Assembly (NCBI GenBank): GCA_019636055.1
Contig: JAHBYH010000003.1
Location: 139,501-203,500, forward strand
Direction: 5' to 3'
DNA length: 64,000 bases
From: Candidatus Paracaedibacteraceae bacterium
GTDB lineage: Bacteria > Pseudomonadota > Alphaproteobacteria > Paracaedibacterales > Paracaedibacteraceae
The notes beneath the pieces are model-generated. The model was not told the origin of the DNA. It ran no database searches and saw only the letters and a program-made list of their open reading frames with translations. Position 1 is the first letter of the stretch. Each line of letters opens with the position of its first letter. Below are positions 53,431 to 62,134 of the stretch, piece after piece. The translations under genes and the position numbers were made by a program.

Positions 53431-54360
53431 TTATTTGCCAAGACCAGCTTGCGCAGCGACTTCGGCAGCGAAGTCTGATTCTTCTTTTTCGATGCCTTCA
53501 CCAAGTGTAAACTTGACATAGCCAGCAAGTTTAACTGGTGCGCCAAATTCTTTTGCTGCTTGTTCAACAACATCAGCCACTTTTGTTTGACCATCAAGAA
53601 CGTATGTTTGTTCGAGAAGAACAACTTCTTCGTAGTACTTACGAACGCGACCTTCAACCATCTTCTGGATGATTTCTTCAGGACGGCCTGTTGCACGAGC
53701 TTGTTCAATCAAAACTGTACGTTCACGGTCAAGGGATGTTGGGTCAACTTCATCAATGCAAAGAGCAGATGGGTTAGCAGCCGCAACGTGCATCGCGATT
53801 TTTTTACCCAATTCATTCAATTTGTCAGCTGGTGCTGCGGATTCTAGGGCAACCAACACACCAATTTTACCCAAGCCTGGGGCTGTGGCATTGTGAATGT
53901 AGGAACTAACGATACCTTGTGGTACAGACAATGTGTGAACGCGACGCAGGCTCATGTTTTCGCCGATTGTTGCGATCAAGCGTGTGATTTCGCCATCAAC
54001 AGTGTTTGCATCATCGTATTTTGCTGTTTTAAGAGCATCTGCATCGTGGGATCCAGCCAAAGCAATTTCTGTTACATTACGAACCATTGCTTGGAATTGG
54101 TCGTTACGAGCAACGAAGTCTGTTTCAGCGTTAATTTCAACAACGGAACCTTTTGAACCGGATGTTGCAACACCAACAAGACCTTCAGCAGCAACGCGGC
54201 CGGCTTTCTTAGCAGCAGCAGCCAAACCTTTTTTACGAAGCCAGTCAACTGCTTCTTCAAGGTTTCCATTGGTTTCGGTCAATGCTTTTTTGCAGTCCAT
54301 CATACCTGCACCAGACTTTTCGCGAAGGTCGCGAACCAAAGCGGCGGTAATTTCAGCCAT
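53431..54360 (-). CDS. tsf: Elongation factor Ts
   Basis: EF-Ts exchanges GDP for GTP on EF-Tu. The 309-residue protein begins [20 protein letters not shown] and [20 protein letters not shown], with AAEGLVGVA and [16 protein letters not shown]. The second subdomain ends with [20 protein letters not shown]. The length is normal for alphaproteobacteria. A hairpin lies between rpsB and tsf. Confidence 0.97.
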   Translation of the reverse strand: MAEITAALVRDLREKSGAGMMDCKKALTETNGNLEEAVDWLRKKGLAAAAKKAGRVAAEGLVGVATSGSKGSVVEINAETDFVARNDQFQAMVRNVTEIALAGSHDADALKTAKYDDANTVDGEITRLIATIGENMSLRRVHTLSVPQGIVSSYIHNATAPGLGKIGVLVALESAAPADKLNELGKKIAMHVAAANPSALCIDEVDPTSLDRERTVLIEQARATGRPEEIIQKMVEGRVRKYYEEVVLLEQTYVLDGQTKVADVVEQAAKEFGAPVKLAGYVKFTLGEGIEKEESDFAAEVAAQAGLGK

Positions 54361-54395
54361 TTTAATCTCCAGAAAAAATTATGAAAAAAAGGAAT

Positions 54396-54413
54396 GCCTG
54401 ACTTGCGTCAGGC
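54396..54413 (-). terminator. Intercistronic hairpin between rpsB and tsf
   Basis: GCCTGAC (54396-54402) pairs with GTCAGGC (54407-54413). On the minus strand the stem is followed by ATTCCTTTTTTT. It lies after the rpsB stop and before tsf. It could partly terminate and so set more S2 than EF-Ts, as is known for rpsB-tsf in E. coli. Confidence 0.7.
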
Positions 54414-54420
54414 TATGATT

Positions 54421-55191
54421 TTATTCAGCTGCAGCAGCTTCTTCAGCTAACAACTCTTCAGGAAGATCGGTGGATGCACCGATGTCGAAACCTGCGTTTG
54501 TCATTTCAGCTTGTAGACCATCCAAAACCGCACCGGCAACTAGGTCGCAGTACAGATGGATCGCGCGTTGTGCGTCGTCGTTACCTGGAACTGGGAATGT
54601 AACACCAGCTGGGTCAGAGTTGCTGTCCAAGATACCAACAACAGGAATGCCCAAGCGATTAGCTTCTTGAATTGCGATTGCTTCTTTGTTTGTATCGATC
54701 ACGAACAATAGGTCAGGAAGACCACCCATATCACGGATACCACCCAAAGCCAATTCTAGTTTGGTGTATTCACGTTGTAGGTCTAGCTGTTCTTTCTTTG
54801 TTAGACCGGACATGCCTGTGTTTAGGCGTTCTTCTTGGTCTTTCATGCGCTTAATGGATTGGTTAACTGTTTTCCAGTTTGTCAAAGTTCCACCCAACCA
54901 ACGGTGATTGATGTAGTACTGACCACACTTGGATGCAGCTTCTTTAACTTTTTGAGATGCCTGAGGTTTTGTTCCAACGAAAAGAACGCGGCCGCCAGCA
55001 GCAACTGTGTTACGAACAGCTTCGAGTGCACGGTGCAACAAGTTAACTGTTTGTTCCAAGTCCATAATATGAATGTTGTTGCGAACACCAAAAATAAATG
55101 GAGCCATCTTTGGGTTCCAGCGACGTGTATGGTGTCCGTAGTGAATACCAGCTTCCAAAAGCTGGCGCATAGTAAATGTTGGCAATGCCAT
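54421..55191 (-). CDS. rpsB: Ribosomal protein S2 (uS2)
   Basis: This 256-residue protein starts [20 protein letters not shown] and has [58 protein letters not shown] and [17 protein letters not shown]. It ends with an acidic Ala/Glu tail. The frame remains open for 45 codons upstream to 55326, but that part is the transcript leader. CAGGAG nine bases before the ATG at 55191 marks the start. First gene of rpsB-tsf-pyrH-frr. Confidence 0.97.
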   Translation of the reverse strand: MALPTFTMRQLLEAGIHYGHHTRRWNPKMAPFIFGVRNNIHIMDLEQTVNLLHRALEAVRNTVAAGGRVLFVGTKPQASQKVKEAASKCGQYYINHRWLGGTLTNWKTVNQSIKRMKDQEERLNTGMSGLTKKEQLDLQREYTKLELALGGIRDMGGLPDLLFVIDTNKEAIAIQEANRLGIPVVGILDSNSDPAGVTFPVPGNDDAQRAIHLYCDLVAGAVLDGLQAEMTNAGFDIGASTDLPEELLAEEAAAAE

Positions 55192-55305
55192 TGTAAAAAA
55201 CTCCTGTTTTCCGGTTATACCTCCACAAAAGTTCGCACATAATTCGTCTGAATTAGCACCGGATGGTTTTGACGGCTCACCCGTCAACACCACTTTTGTG
55301 TGTGG
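55192..55305 (-). promoter_or_regulatory. Possible structured leader of rpsB
   Basis: The rpsB leader contains TTGACGG/CCGTCAA (55269-55275 with 55281-55287) and a smaller CCAC/GTGG hairpin (55290-55293 with 55302-55305), then an AT-rich stretch to the ribosome binding site. S2 represses its own operon through leader RNA in other bacteria; whether this leader does so is inferred. Confidence 0.35.
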
Positions 55306-55415
55306 ATTTCCTTGTGATAGTAGCAAACATTAATGGCGATTGCAAATGATTATGTGTGAGGGTTGATTTTCTGTGAGGTAACACTAAAATTTTTAGGACA
55401 ATGAAGGAGGTACGG

Positions 55416-55979
55416 ATGAGTGAACCTAATTTTATTAGTCAGAGCAAACAAGGGTTTTACGATGAAATAGAATGTTATGTGAAAGACCGTTTCTCGTCCA
55501 TCAGGAAGAAAATGATTAAAAAGTGGTTTGATTTCAAAGATTACGGCATTAATGATACCCTTCCTGATGGGACCAATATAACACTAAGCGGCCTAGCTTT
55601 TGATGGAAGTGTTCAGGAATTGTTTTGGCGGAAAAGTTATTTTCCACAATATTTAGATGATATATTTAATGAAACTTTGCGGGGAATATTGAGCTATTCT
55701 GAAAAAAACACATTGAATCCAAATTCAGGTATCATTGTTTTGGAGAAATTGTGCTGTAAGTATATTCAAGCCCTGTATGAAGAAATGGCGAGGATAGACG
55801 CGAATCTTAGGGGGCAAGGGAAACCAAAAGAAAGAATTGATGTTGAAGACTATGTAAGGGCTCATCAGAAAGAAGTTATAGATAGACTAACAAAGTATAA
55901 ATTAAACAAATGGGAAACTGTTTGTTTTTTTATAAAAAAACATGCGGTTAATCTTATTAAATTCTTTAAGTTCTGGTAG
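55416..55979 (+). CDS. Hypothetical protein (187 residues)
   Basis: I do not recognise this soluble, charged, helical protein. It has no signal peptide. Visible stretches are FISQSKQGFYDEIECYVKDR, ELFWRKSYFPQYLDDIFNE, VLEKLCCKYIQALYEEMARI and a basic, aromatic C-terminus ending IKFFKFW. A perfect AAGGAGGT (55406-55411) precedes the ATG at 55416; the frame is open a few codons further upstream but that site decides the start. It lies with the next gene between two core operons and may be an inserted pair. Confidence 0.65.
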   Translation: MSEPNFISQSKQGFYDEIECYVKDRFSSIRKKMIKKWFDFKDYGINDTLPDGTNITLSGLAFDGSVQELFWRKSYFPQYLDDIFNETLRGILSYSEKNTLNPNSGIIVLEKLCCKYIQALYEEMARIDANLRGQGKPKERIDVEDYVRAHQKEVIDRLTKYKLNKWETVCFFIKKHAVNLIKFFKFW

Positions 55980-56129
55980 CCAGAAAGCTTAAGAAAACTA
56001 TATATGGTACTATTTTAGGCTTATTCTATTGAGCTGGCTTATCTATGAAAAAAATATAATAATTGTGTATCAAAATAGAATTATTTTACTTATGATGTGT
56101 CCTAAGGTGCTGTAATTAGGAGATATTTC

Positions 56130-57155
56130 ATGATAGATTTCGGAAGCTTGATTGGTGCAGAATTATTTAAGAGGGCGATAAATAAGCTCTTGGATTTCCT
56201 TGCTGGGTTAATTGGTGCAGAAAATAAAGACTCTCCGCCTGAAGACTTACCCCAAATACTTAGCGAAGAAAATAATAACTGTGTCAAATCAGAAACTTTG
56301 CCTGAAACTATTTCTGAAAATTTGACCTCAAAATTAAAGAGGCTTTTAAAAGCCCATAATATCCCGCTTATTTCTATTGGCGAACTGTTTAATTTGAAAG
56401 ATTTTTCTTATTCAAAACTTGATGATCCAAATAAATTTGTTGACTGTTTTGATTCCCAACTTTTAGCTAAGATCTGTGATATTTTTTATATTAAGTTAGA
56501 TTGGTTGCAAGGCAAAAAAACACTATTCAATAGTGTGCATTCTCCAAAACGTTGTTATAAAGCGATCGGGGACTTAGTCAGCTTTATTTGCAATGAAATT
56601 TATTCACCCTATAAAGCTTTAGAAACATGTGGTTTTGAATTATTTTTTTGTCTGAGTTCCAGTCAGAAATTTTCAACAAAAGAATTGTCTAGTATTAGGC
56701 ATTTAAATGAAACGAGTGAAACCGGATTTTGTATTGTTGTTAAAATCACTAAGCGTTACGGATTGCAAAAAAGTGAATTCTCTACCTATCAGGTTTTTGA
56801 TCATGGCATGAGGTGGAGTTATTGGAGAACTCGATACACTCTAAAATCAGTTGCTCTGTTGTGTTTAAAGTGGAATAAGAAAATCAATTTAGTTTCGATT
56901 GATGATGATTCATTTAGCGCATTATCGACGGGAGATGTTCTCCCTGCAGAGATTATGGAAGAGAATAGCGGAGAAATTATACATCATAGACATTTTGACT
57001 TTAGGGATTATGTGGAATCTTACCCACATATGAATCCGGAATTTGATGAAATGAAATCGGTGGAGTCATACTATAACGAACGGCGTTATAGAGAGTATGA
57101 AAATCTTTTTAAGTTCTGGCATGATAATCCACAGCTCCATCAAATAACAGGTTAA
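56130..57155 (+). CDS. Hypothetical protein with an XRE-like helix-turn-helix region (341 residues)
   Basis: I do not recognise the full protein. Residues 1-32 form a hydrophobic amphipathic start (FGSLIGAELFKRAINKLLDF then LAGLIG) without a cleavage site. Residues 66-130 resemble an XRE-type HTH, with LKRLLKAHNIPLISIGELFN and the typical ending LLAKICDIFYIKLDWLQGKK. Residues 140-341 are unassigned, with Trp/Tyr/Arg-rich GMRWSYWRTRYTL and an acidic tail. An AGGAG site precedes the ATG. It is terminated by the hairpin shared with nrdJ. It may be a regulator with a ligand or partner domain, which is a guess. Confidence 0.6.
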   Translation: MIDFGSLIGAELFKRAINKLLDFLAGLIGAENKDSPPEDLPQILSEENNNCVKSETLPETISENLTSKLKRLLKAHNIPLISIGELFNLKDFSYSKLDDPNKFVDCFDSQLLAKICDIFYIKLDWLQGKKTLFNSVHSPKRCYKAIGDLVSFICNEIYSPYKALETCGFELFFCLSSSQKFSTKELSSIRHLNETSETGFCIVVKITKRYGLQKSEFSTYQVFDHGMRWSYWRTRYTLKSVALLCLKWNKKINLVSIDDDSFSALSTGDVLPAEIMEENSGEIIHHRHFDFRDYVESYPHMNPEFDEMKSVESYYNERRYREYENLFKFWHDNPQLHQITG

Positions 57156-57180
57156 ATTATTGCTTCTCCACCGTTTAAGT

Positions 57181-57210
57181 AACCTCTCCCACAGTGAGAG
57201 AGGTTCTTTT
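57181..57210. terminator. Terminator between the HTH-like gene and nrdJ
   Basis: AACCTCTC (57181-57188) pairs with GAGAGGTT (57198-57205), followed by CTTTT. It serves the plus-strand gene and may also stop nrdJ, whose stop codon is at 57216. The CCTCTCCC core links it to the dispersed hairpin family. Confidence 0.75.
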
Positions 57211-57215
57211 ACTAA

Positions 57216-60200
57216 TCAAGAACAGCCGCTTGTGGCACCGCAGGTATTGCACTTGAGGCAAGTGCCGTTGCGAACCATGGTAAAGTTACCGCAGTCACCA
57301 CAGGCATCACCTTCGTATCCTTGGAGTCGTGCTTGTGCTGAACGTTCGGCGCGGGCAGAGACAACGGTTGATCGGCCTGTTGTGCCTGTTGCTTTTAGTT
57401 CTGATTTAATGACATAAAGATTACTTGAGGCGACAGTTTCATTTTCTGATACCTGAAGTGGTTTTTCTTCAACTAAATCTTGTTCATATTCATCTGCCTC
57501 ACCAATAGTATCCGGTAACAGATCTTCTGGCTTAACGTGAGCTAAGTCATAACGGCCCAAATAACGTACGGCCAACTCGCGGAAGATATAGTCGAGAAGG
57601 GATGTCGCCATTTTAATTGCGTCATTTCCTTCGACCAGACCCGATGGTTCAAAGCGTGTGAAGGTAAACGCTTCGACATATTCTTCGAGAGGTACACCGT
57701 ATTGCAGACCAATGGAAATAGACATGGCAAAGCTGTGCATCAAGGAACGGAATGCTGCACCTTCTTTGTGCATATCGATGAAAATTTCACCCAAGGTACC
57801 ATCTTCATAATTTCCGGTACGTAGGTAAATTTTGTGTCCGCCAACGGCTGCTTTTTGGGTGTATCCATCGCGACGTGACGGCAGTTTTCGACGTTGGGAT
57901 GCGTGGATAACCTTTTCAACAACCTTTTCGATCACTTTTTGGGAAATGATTTGAGCTTTTGCTGTGCTTGGTTTTTGGCTGAATTCTTCAACGTCTTCTT
58001 CGTCCAAAAGGGCAGAGTTTAACGGTTGAGATAGCTTAGATCCATCACGGTATAAGGCGTTCGCCTTTAAGCAAAGCTTCCATGACTTAATGTAAGATTC
58101 CTTACAATCGTCGATGGTTGCTGTGTTTGGCATATTAATGGTCTTAGAGATCGCGCCGGAAATGAACGGCTGTACAGCGGCCATCATTTCGATATGACTA
58201 TCGATGGACAAGAAGCGCTTACCAATTTTACCACATGGATTTGCACAATCAAACACAGGGAGGTGTTCATCCTTCAAGTGTGGGGCGCCCTCAAGAGTCA
58301 TGGTTCCACAGCAATATAGGTTCGCGGCTTCGATGTCAGCCTTGCTAAAGCCTAGGGCAGACAACATGTCAAAGCTGAAATCGCTGAGCTGTTCGTCTGT
58401 AAACTTCAAGACATCACGGCAGAATTCTTCGCCAAATGTAAACTTGTTAAAGGCAAACTTGACATCAAAGGCTGATTTTAGCGCTTCTTTGAGCTTACTT
58501 AGAGCTTCGTCTGTAAAGCCTTTTGCTTTTAATGTTTCGAAGTTAATAACCGGTGCGTGCTCAAGGGTGCCATGGCCGACGGCATACTTGGAAATTTCGT
58601 CGATTTGCTCAGCCGTGTAGCCTAATGTTGTTAGGGCTCGTGGTACCATACGGTTGATGATTTTAAAGTATCCACCACCCGCAAGTTTTTTGAACTTAAC
58701 AAGAGCAAAGTCAGGTTCAACACCTGTGGTATCGCAGTCCATCACCAACCCAATTGTCCCAGTCGGAGCAATCACAGTTGTCTGGGCGTTACGATATCCG
58801 TACTTTTCACCGAGTGTTACTGCATTGTTCCAAGCTTCTTTTGAAGCTTTGATTAACTCTGGCATTGGGCAGTCTTTGGCAACCAATGGCACTGGTAGAA
58901 TGGAAAGCTTTTCATATCCTTTGGATTCACCAAGTGCAGCGCGACGATGGTTGCGCATAACACGAAGCATTGATTCTTTGTTTGGCGCGTAACCAGAAAA
59001 TGGTCCTTGTTCCTTAGCCATCTTTGCGGATGTGGCATAAGATACACCTGTCATGATCGCGGCAAGAGCACCAGCAATGGCGCGGGCTTCTTTGCTGTCA
59101 TACGGAATACCCAGTGACATCAATAGACCGCCAATGTTGGCATAGCCAAGGCCAAGAGTGCGGAAGACATAAGAGCGTTCTGCAATTTCTTTGGACGGGA
59201 ATTGAGCCATCATCACGGAAACCTCAAGAATAATGGTCCAGATAGTAATCGCGTGTTCATAGCTTTCCACGTTGAACTTTTTGTCAGGGCAGAATGTTGC
59301 AAGGTTCAATGAGGCTAAGTTACAAGCGGTGTCATCCAAGAACATGTATTCAGAACATGGATTGGATCCGTTAATGCGACCGCTCTCAGGGCATGTATGC
59401 CATTCATTGATGGTTGAGTCAAACTGAACCCCGGGGTCAGCTGATGCCCAAGCCGCATATCCAATCTTATCCCATAAATCTTGAGCCTTTAAGGTTTTGT
59501 GGACTGATCCATCTGTGCGGCGAATCAGATTCCAGTCTTTATTTTTTTCAACGGCGTTCAAAAATTCATTACTCAGGCGAACTGTGTTGTTTGAGTTTTG
59601 ACCTGAAACGGTGAGGTATGCTTCGGAATCCCAGTCTGTATCATAAATGGCAATATCAATGGTTCTCTGTCCCATTTTGGCCATTTGGACAACGCGTTTA
59701 ATATAGTTGTCAGGAACCATGGCGGAACGGGCTGCACGGATTGCACCTTTTAAAGCAGGGTTTGTTGATGCTTCAAAGCGGTTTTCCACAGGGGTTGCTT
59801 CATTTGTGCATGCTTCCATGATCATATTAAGGTGGAACTTGTTGTTCTTGGACCCTGTGACCAAGGCTGCAACTTTTTGTTCTTCAACCACTTTCCAGTT
59901 GACGAATTCCTCAACATCGGGGTGATCAACGTCAACGATAACCATTTTTGCAGCGCGACGTGTTGTCCCGCCTGATTTAATGGCGCCGGCTGAACGATCA
60001 CCAATGCGAAGGAAGCTCATCAGGCCAGAGGAACGTCCGCCACCGGATAGAGGTTCACCTGAACCACGCAAGTTGGAGAAGTTTGTTCCTGTACCAGATC
60101 CATATTTAAAGAGTCGAGCTTCACGGACCCAAAGATCCATAATACCCCCATCGCCAACCAAATCGTCGCCAATGCTTTGAATAAAGCAAGCATGGGGTTG

Positions 60201-60758
60201 TGGGTGTTCATAAGCGTTTTCAGATTTTTTCAGTTCACCTGTTACGTGGTCAACATAATAGTGTCCTTGGGCCGGGCCATTAATTCCGTATGCCCAGTGC
60301 AGACCTGTATTGAACCATTGTGGTGAGTTCGGAGCAACCATTTGAGTGCACAACATATACCGTGTTTCATCATAAAAGGCGAGGGCGTCAGCTTCGGTAT
60401 CGAAGTAGCCACCTTTCCAGCCCCAGTAAGTCCAAGCACCTGCAAGACGGTCAAATACCTGTGTTGATGTAGTTTCGGGGCCAAATTTAGCGTCTTTTGT
60501 CGCTTCTTTGCGCCATAGCCAAGAGGGGACGCCATCTTCCTTGACAGCGGTTAGTTTGTCTGGAACGCCAGCTTTTCTAAAATATTTTTGTGCCAATACA
60601 TCACTGGCAACTTGTGACCAGCTGCTGGGGACATCAATGTTTTCTTGACGATAAACAATTGATCCGTCAGGATTTTTGATTTCACTGCTTGTTTTTGTGA
60701 ACTGAATGCCATCATATGGACTTTTTCCCGCTGTTGTATACAGGCGACGTACTTGCAT
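57216..60758 (-). CDS. nrdJ: Adenosylcobalamin-dependent ribonucleotide reductase (class II)
   Basis: NrdJ makes deoxyribonucleotides using a radical from coenzyme B12, with or without oxygen. The 1180-residue protein is of the large alphaproteobacterial type. It has an ATP-cone-free N-terminus ([15 protein letters not shown]) and the barrel motifs [15 protein letters not shown] and [20 protein letters not shown]. The active-site loop is [20 protein letters not shown], followed by [19 protein letters not shown] and [22 protein letters not shown]-terminal zinc finger ends it ([27 protein letters not shown]). GAGGG precedes the ATG. Tandem NrdR boxes lie just upstream. Because it requires B12, the cell must make or import cobalamin. 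Confidence 0.97.
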   Translation of the reverse strand: MQVRRLYTTAGKSPYDGIQFTKTSSEIKNPDGSIVYRQENIDVPSSWSQVASDVLAQKYFRKAGVPDKLTAVKEDGVPSWLWRKEATKDAKFGPETTSTQVFDRLAGAWTYWGWKGGYFDTEADALAFYDETRYMLCTQMVAPNSPQWFNTGLHWAYGINGPAQGHYYVDHVTGELKKSENAYEHPQPHACFIQSIGDDLVGDGGIMDLWVREARLFKYGSGTGTNFSNLRGSGEPLSGGGRSSGLMSFLRIGDRSAGAIKSGGTTRRAAKMVIVDVDHPDVEEFVNWKVVEEQKVAALVTGSKNNKFHLNMIMEACTNEATPVENRFEASTNPALKGAIRAARSAMVPDNYIKRVVQMAKMGQRTIDIAIYDTDWDSEAYLTVSGQNSNNTVRLSNEFLNAVEKNKDWNLIRRTDGSVHKTLKAQDLWDKIGYAAWASADPGVQFDSTINEWHTCPESGRINGSNPCSEYMFLDDTACNLASLNLATFCPDKKFNVESYEHAITIWTIILEVSVMMAQFPSKEIAERSYVFRTLGLGYANIGGLLMSLGIPYDSKEARAIAGALAAIMTGVSYATSAKMAKEQGPFSGYAPNKESMLRVMRNHRRAALGESKGYEKLSILPVPLVAKDCPMPELIKASKEAWNNAVTLGEKYGYRNAQTTVIAPTGTIGLVMDCDTTGVEPDFALVKFKKLAGGGYFKIINRMVPRALTTLGYTAEQIDEISKYAVGHGTLEHAPVINFETLKAKGFTDEALSKLKEALKSAFDVKFAFNKFTFGEEFCRDVLKFTDEQLSDFSFDMLSALGFSKADIEAANLYCCGTMTLEGAPHLKDEHLPVFDCANPCGKIGKRFLSIDSHIEMMAAVQPFISGAISKTINMPNTATIDDCKESYIKSWKLCLKANALYRDGSKLSQPLNSALLDEEDVEEFSQKPSTAKAQIISQKVIEKVVEKVIHASQRRKLPSRRDGYTQKAAVGGHKIYLRTGNYEDGTLGEIFIDMHKEGAAFRSLMHSFAMSISIGLQYGVPLEEYVEAFTFTRFEPSGLVEGNDAIKMATSLLDYIFRELAVRYLGRYDLAHVKPEDLLPDTIGEADEYEQDLVEEKPLQVSENETVASSNLYVIKSELKATGTTGRSTVVSARAERSAQARLQGYEGDACGDCGNFTMVRNGTCLKCNTCGATSGCS

Positions 60759-60775
60759 TTTTTGAACCCTCTACG

Positions 60776-60822
60776 ATACTAAATATAGTTTGAAGTTTGG
60801 TCATAACCACCACATCTTGTGT
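60776..60822. promoter_or_regulatory. Tandem NrdR boxes upstream of nrdJ
   Basis: Two 16-base sites (60776-60791 with core CTAAATATAG, and 60807-60822 with core CCACATCTTG) resemble the NrdR box. Their centres are exactly 31 bases apart, the spacing typical of NrdR operator pairs. They lie 18-64 bases before the nrdJ start, suited to repression by the nucleotide-sensing NrdR. No nrdR gene is in the window. Confidence 0.7.
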
Positions 60823-61020
60823 TATCATTTCATATTTAAAAGTGAAAAAACAGTCTTGAAAAATTATTTTTTTAGTGCTTTGACATGGTTAATTTCAAAA
60901 ATCTAATTTAATTGCGGAGTTAGCAAGGTGAAAAAAAATTTAGAAATATTGCTGGGAATTTACTTTTTGGTTTGGTAAAATGTATCCTATGTTTTACGAG
61001 GGAATTCGTACATAATACGG

Positions 61021-61048
61021 TTGACAAAAGCTGTGAAAAAGATATATC
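61021..61048 (+). promoter_or_regulatory. Probable sigma-70 promoter of greA
   Basis: TTGACA (61021-61026), a 16-base spacer and TATATC (61043-61048) lie about 40 bases before greA. A second TTGACA with TCTAAT occurs at 60880-60907. The 260 bases from the NrdR boxes to greA contain no gene. Confidence 0.55.
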
Positions 61049-61086
61049 AACTAGTATTCGGTTTTTTTATTATTGGATAAATACTT

Positions 61087-61563
61087 ATGGAAAAAAAGAT
61101 ACCAATGACACAAAATGGTTATGATCGCTTGCAAGAAGAGCTTCGTAACCTTAAGCAAAATGATCGTCAAGATGTTATTCGTGCAATTGCCGAAGCTCGG
61201 GAGCATGGGGATTTATCTGAAAATGCTGAATATCATGCTGCGAAAGAACGCCAAGGATTTATCGAGGGGCGTATTCTTGAGTTGGAAGATAAGATCTCTC
61301 GTGCTGAAATTATCGATGTCACCAAATTATCGGGTAGCGACATTAAATTTGGTGCAACCGTTACGCTGATTGATGAAGATACCGAAGAAAATCATCGTTA
61401 CCAAATCGTTGGTGGGGATGAGTCTGATATTAAGCAAGGACGTATTTCTATCACGTCACCGTTGGCTCGTGCCTTGATTGGTAAGACCGTGGACGACATG
61501 GTTGAAGTCACAACACCGGGTGGTAGTAAGGCTTATTCTGTCATCAAAGTCGAATACATCTAA
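61087..61563 (+). CDS. greA: Transcription elongation factor GreA
   Basis: GreA rescues backtracked RNA polymerase by stimulating transcript cleavage. The 158-residue protein has the N-terminal coiled coil ([20 protein letters not shown], with [20 protein letters not shown] at its tip, including the catalytic acidic residues) and the FKBP-like C domain ([17 protein letters not shown] through [18 protein letters not shown]). The length is standard. It has no clear ribosome binding site. A hairpin follows. Confidence 0.97.
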   Translation: MEKKIPMTQNGYDRLQEELRNLKQNDRQDVIRAIAEAREHGDLSENAEYHAAKERQGFIEGRILELEDKISRAEIIDVTKLSGSDIKFGATVTLIDEDTEENHRYQIVGGDESDIKQGRISITSPLARALIGKTVDDMVEVTTPGGSKAYSVIKVEYI

Positions 61564-61579
61564 TAGCAATCATCAGTTA

Positions 61580-61606
61580 CCACCTTTCCCATAAGGGGAG
61601 AGGTGG
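61580..61606. repeat. Hairpin between greA and the peroxiredoxin gene
   Basis: CCACCTTTCCC (61580-61590) pairs with GGGAGAGGTGG (61596-61606) with one wobble. No T-run follows, so it is less likely a simple terminator. It shares the CCTCTCC-type core with other hairpins. Confidence 0.5.
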
Positions 61607-61648
61607 GAGATTCGCCAAGCTTATCTATAAAACAAGGAGAGGGAGCAA

Positions 61649-62134
61649 ATGTCATTAGCAGTGGGAAATCGTTTACCTAACGTCACTGTCAAAGCGATTG
61701 TTGACGGACAGGCGCAAGATTTGAATTTACCAGAATATCTATCTGGTAAAAAGGTTGTCTTGTTTGCTGTTCCCGGGGCGTTTACAGGGGTTTGTTCTAA
61801 AGATCATCTTCCTTCTTATGTTAACCAGTATGACGTTCTTAAATCAAATGGTATTGACGCTGTTATCTGTCTGGCAGTGAACGATATTCCGGTTTTGACC
61901 GCATGGTCCGATATTCATAATGCGGGTAAACTTGTTTTTATCTCTGACTGGGATGCTGCTTTGACAAGAACCATGGGAATGGATGTTGATCTTTCAGCAT
62001 TCTCTTTAGGTATTCGGTCAAAACGTTATGCTGCCGTCATAGAGAACGGCATTGTTACGCACCTTAATATCGAAGATTCCCCGGGAACCTGTTCAGTTTC
62101 AAAGGCTGATACGATCTTAGAAGGTTTGCTTTAG
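61649..62134 (+). CDS. Peroxiredoxin, Prx5 type
   Basis: This 161-residue thiol peroxidase reduces hydrogen and alkyl peroxides. The peroxidatic Cys49 lies in FAVPGAFTGVCSKDHLPSYV, close to the PGAFTPTCS signature of Prx5. DAVICLAVNDIPVLTAWSD, the FISDWDAALTRTMGMDVDLS region and the C-terminal DSPGTCSVSKADTIL (a possible resolving Cys) also fit. AGGAGAGGGAG precedes the ATG. It ends exactly where the convergent exported ORFan ends. Confidence 0.94.
   Translation: MSLAVGNRLPNVTVKAIVDGQAQDLNLPEYLSGKKVVLFAVPGAFTGVCSKDHLPSYVNQYDVLKSNGIDAVICLAVNDIPVLTAWSDIHNAGKLVFISDWDAALTRTMGMDVDLSAFSLGIRSKRYAAVIENGIVTHLNIEDSPGTCSVSKADTILEGLL

Noticed and set aside
55192..55326. 45-codon N-terminal extension of rpsB
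   Set aside because: S2 starts at [10 protein letters not shown] in relatives, and a good ribosome binding site lies just before that ATG.
57160..57417. Plus-strand frame over the 3' end of nrdJ
   Set aside because: It overlaps the terminator and the zinc-finger coding region of nrdJ; no family resemblance.
60759..61086. Cobalamin riboswitch upstream of nrdJ
   Set aside because: No B12-box-like sequence or extended paired structure was seen; NrdR boxes explain the region better.
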